Part shown: piece by piece, positions 63,819 to 64,000 of the stretch
Numbering within the stretch: position 1 is the stretch's first letter
How the letters are laid out: the number at the start of each line of letters is the position of its first letter
Assembly (NCBI GenBank): GCA_963703235.1
Contig: OY969802.1
Coordinates: 806,001 to 870,000 of the forward strand
Length of the DNA: 64,000 nt
Source of the DNA: VRUE01 sp963703235
GTDB lineage: Bacteria; Actinomycetota; Thermoleophilia; Solirubrobacterales; 70-9
Direction of reading: 5' to 3'
The notes under the pieces: model-generated
Databases searched by the model: none
What the model was told of the DNA's origin: nothing
What the model saw: the letters and a program-made list of their open reading frames with translations, nothing else
Made by a program: the position numbers and the translations under genes

Positions 63819-64000
63819 CAAGGAACTGGCGGCCCGCCAGGCGCCCGTCGCACGACGTCGTCGCCGCGGCCCTCGCGGACGACGTCGTCGCCGGGACCGC
63901 TGAGGATCACGTCGTTGCCGGGGCCGCCGAAGTGGACGTCGTCGCCGGGGCCGCCGGCCAGCAGATCGTCGCCGCGCCAACCGGTCAGGCGGTCGTCGCC
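63818..64000 (-). CDS. RTX-type calcium-binding repeat protein, C-terminal end
   Basis: The frame enters from the right edge and ends at TGA 63818-63820; 60 residues are visible. They contain about five nonapeptide repeats of the type GGPGDDVxx (GDDRLTG, GDDLLAGG, GDDVHFGG, GNDVILSG, GDDVVREG), the calcium-binding beta-roll of secreted RTX/hemolysin-type proteins. A short Gly/Pro tail follows. No C-terminal secretion helix is seen. The upstream domains are outside the window. Confidence 0.8.
   Translation of the reverse strand, partial: GDDRLTGWRGDDLLAGGPGDDVHFGGPGNDVILSGPGDDVVREGRGDDVVRRAPGGPPVP

Overview
The window is about 70% GC by eye, with very dense gene packing, many 1-8 nt start/stop overlaps and frequent GTG starts. 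Several gene groups are typical of Actinomycetota: a FHA (GarA-like) / MerR (FtsR-like) / RsiG-like trio, short HisG with HisZ, a wax-ester synthase/DGAT protein and sepF. A single-motif RsiG-like protein, MurA with Asp in place of the catalytic Cys, and an alkyl-DHAP-synthase-like oxidase suggest a deep-branching lineage such as Thermoleophilia. That placement is inference; the 16S gene at 43805-45346 would settle it.

Layout. 1-6320: the end of ccdA, small enzymes, DNA polymerase IV, a WS/DGAT acyltransferase, NAD synthase and a thioesterase whose upstream region is cut by an insertion sequence (IS). 6358-7531: IS copy 1. 7604-12895: a membrane-anchored HTH/RskA-like protein, then on the minus strand a unit running rsiG-like, FHA, merR, SRPBCC and FAD oxidase, downstream of pgsA. 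12888-30121 is a long core-gene block on the minus strand: proS, ispG, dxr-rseP, cdsA, uppS, frr, pyrH, tsf, rpsB, rluD, lspA, yggT, proC, sepF, yggS, pgeF and cca. One secreted repeat protein lies on the plus strand. 30132-37026 is a histidine operon (hisZ, G, D, B, H, A, F) split between hisA and hisF by IS copy 2. murA and a divergent hydrolase follow.

39664-45346 is a complete minus-strand rRNA operon (16S-23S-5S) with no spacer tRNA. Its 23S gene carries a 772-bp intervening sequence near E. coli position 1931 that encodes a LAGLIDADG endonuclease. 45654-49619 holds tyrS, a class A PBP and a DNA glycosylase. 49625-62262 is an arginine/branched-chain amino acid region: argH, an aminotransferase, cimA, ilvE, leuB, a methyltransferase, leuD, leuC, a XRE-cupin regulator, a DUF559-type protein, and leuA with a leucine-rich leader peptide. 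LeuC, LeuD and LeuB can serve both leucine synthesis (from LeuA) and the citramalate route to 2-oxobutyrate (from CimA), so the cluster is metabolically coherent. An MFS exporter and the C-terminus of an RTX-repeat protein close the window.

Several observations go beyond ordinary annotation. (i) The leuA leader peptide has a run of Leu codons that is itself complementary to the leuA Shine-Dalgarno region. (ii) There are several families of short palindromic repeats. One lies in the same reading frame inside two unrelated proteins, one of them ribosomal protein S2. Another is a 116-bp element at gene ends whose two copies differ by compensatory changes. (iii) The 23S intron appears to end in A rather than G. 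(iv) A TAnnnT box lies 6-8 nt before many start codons, often on both strands of one short gap, which suggests widespread leaderless and bidirectional promoters.
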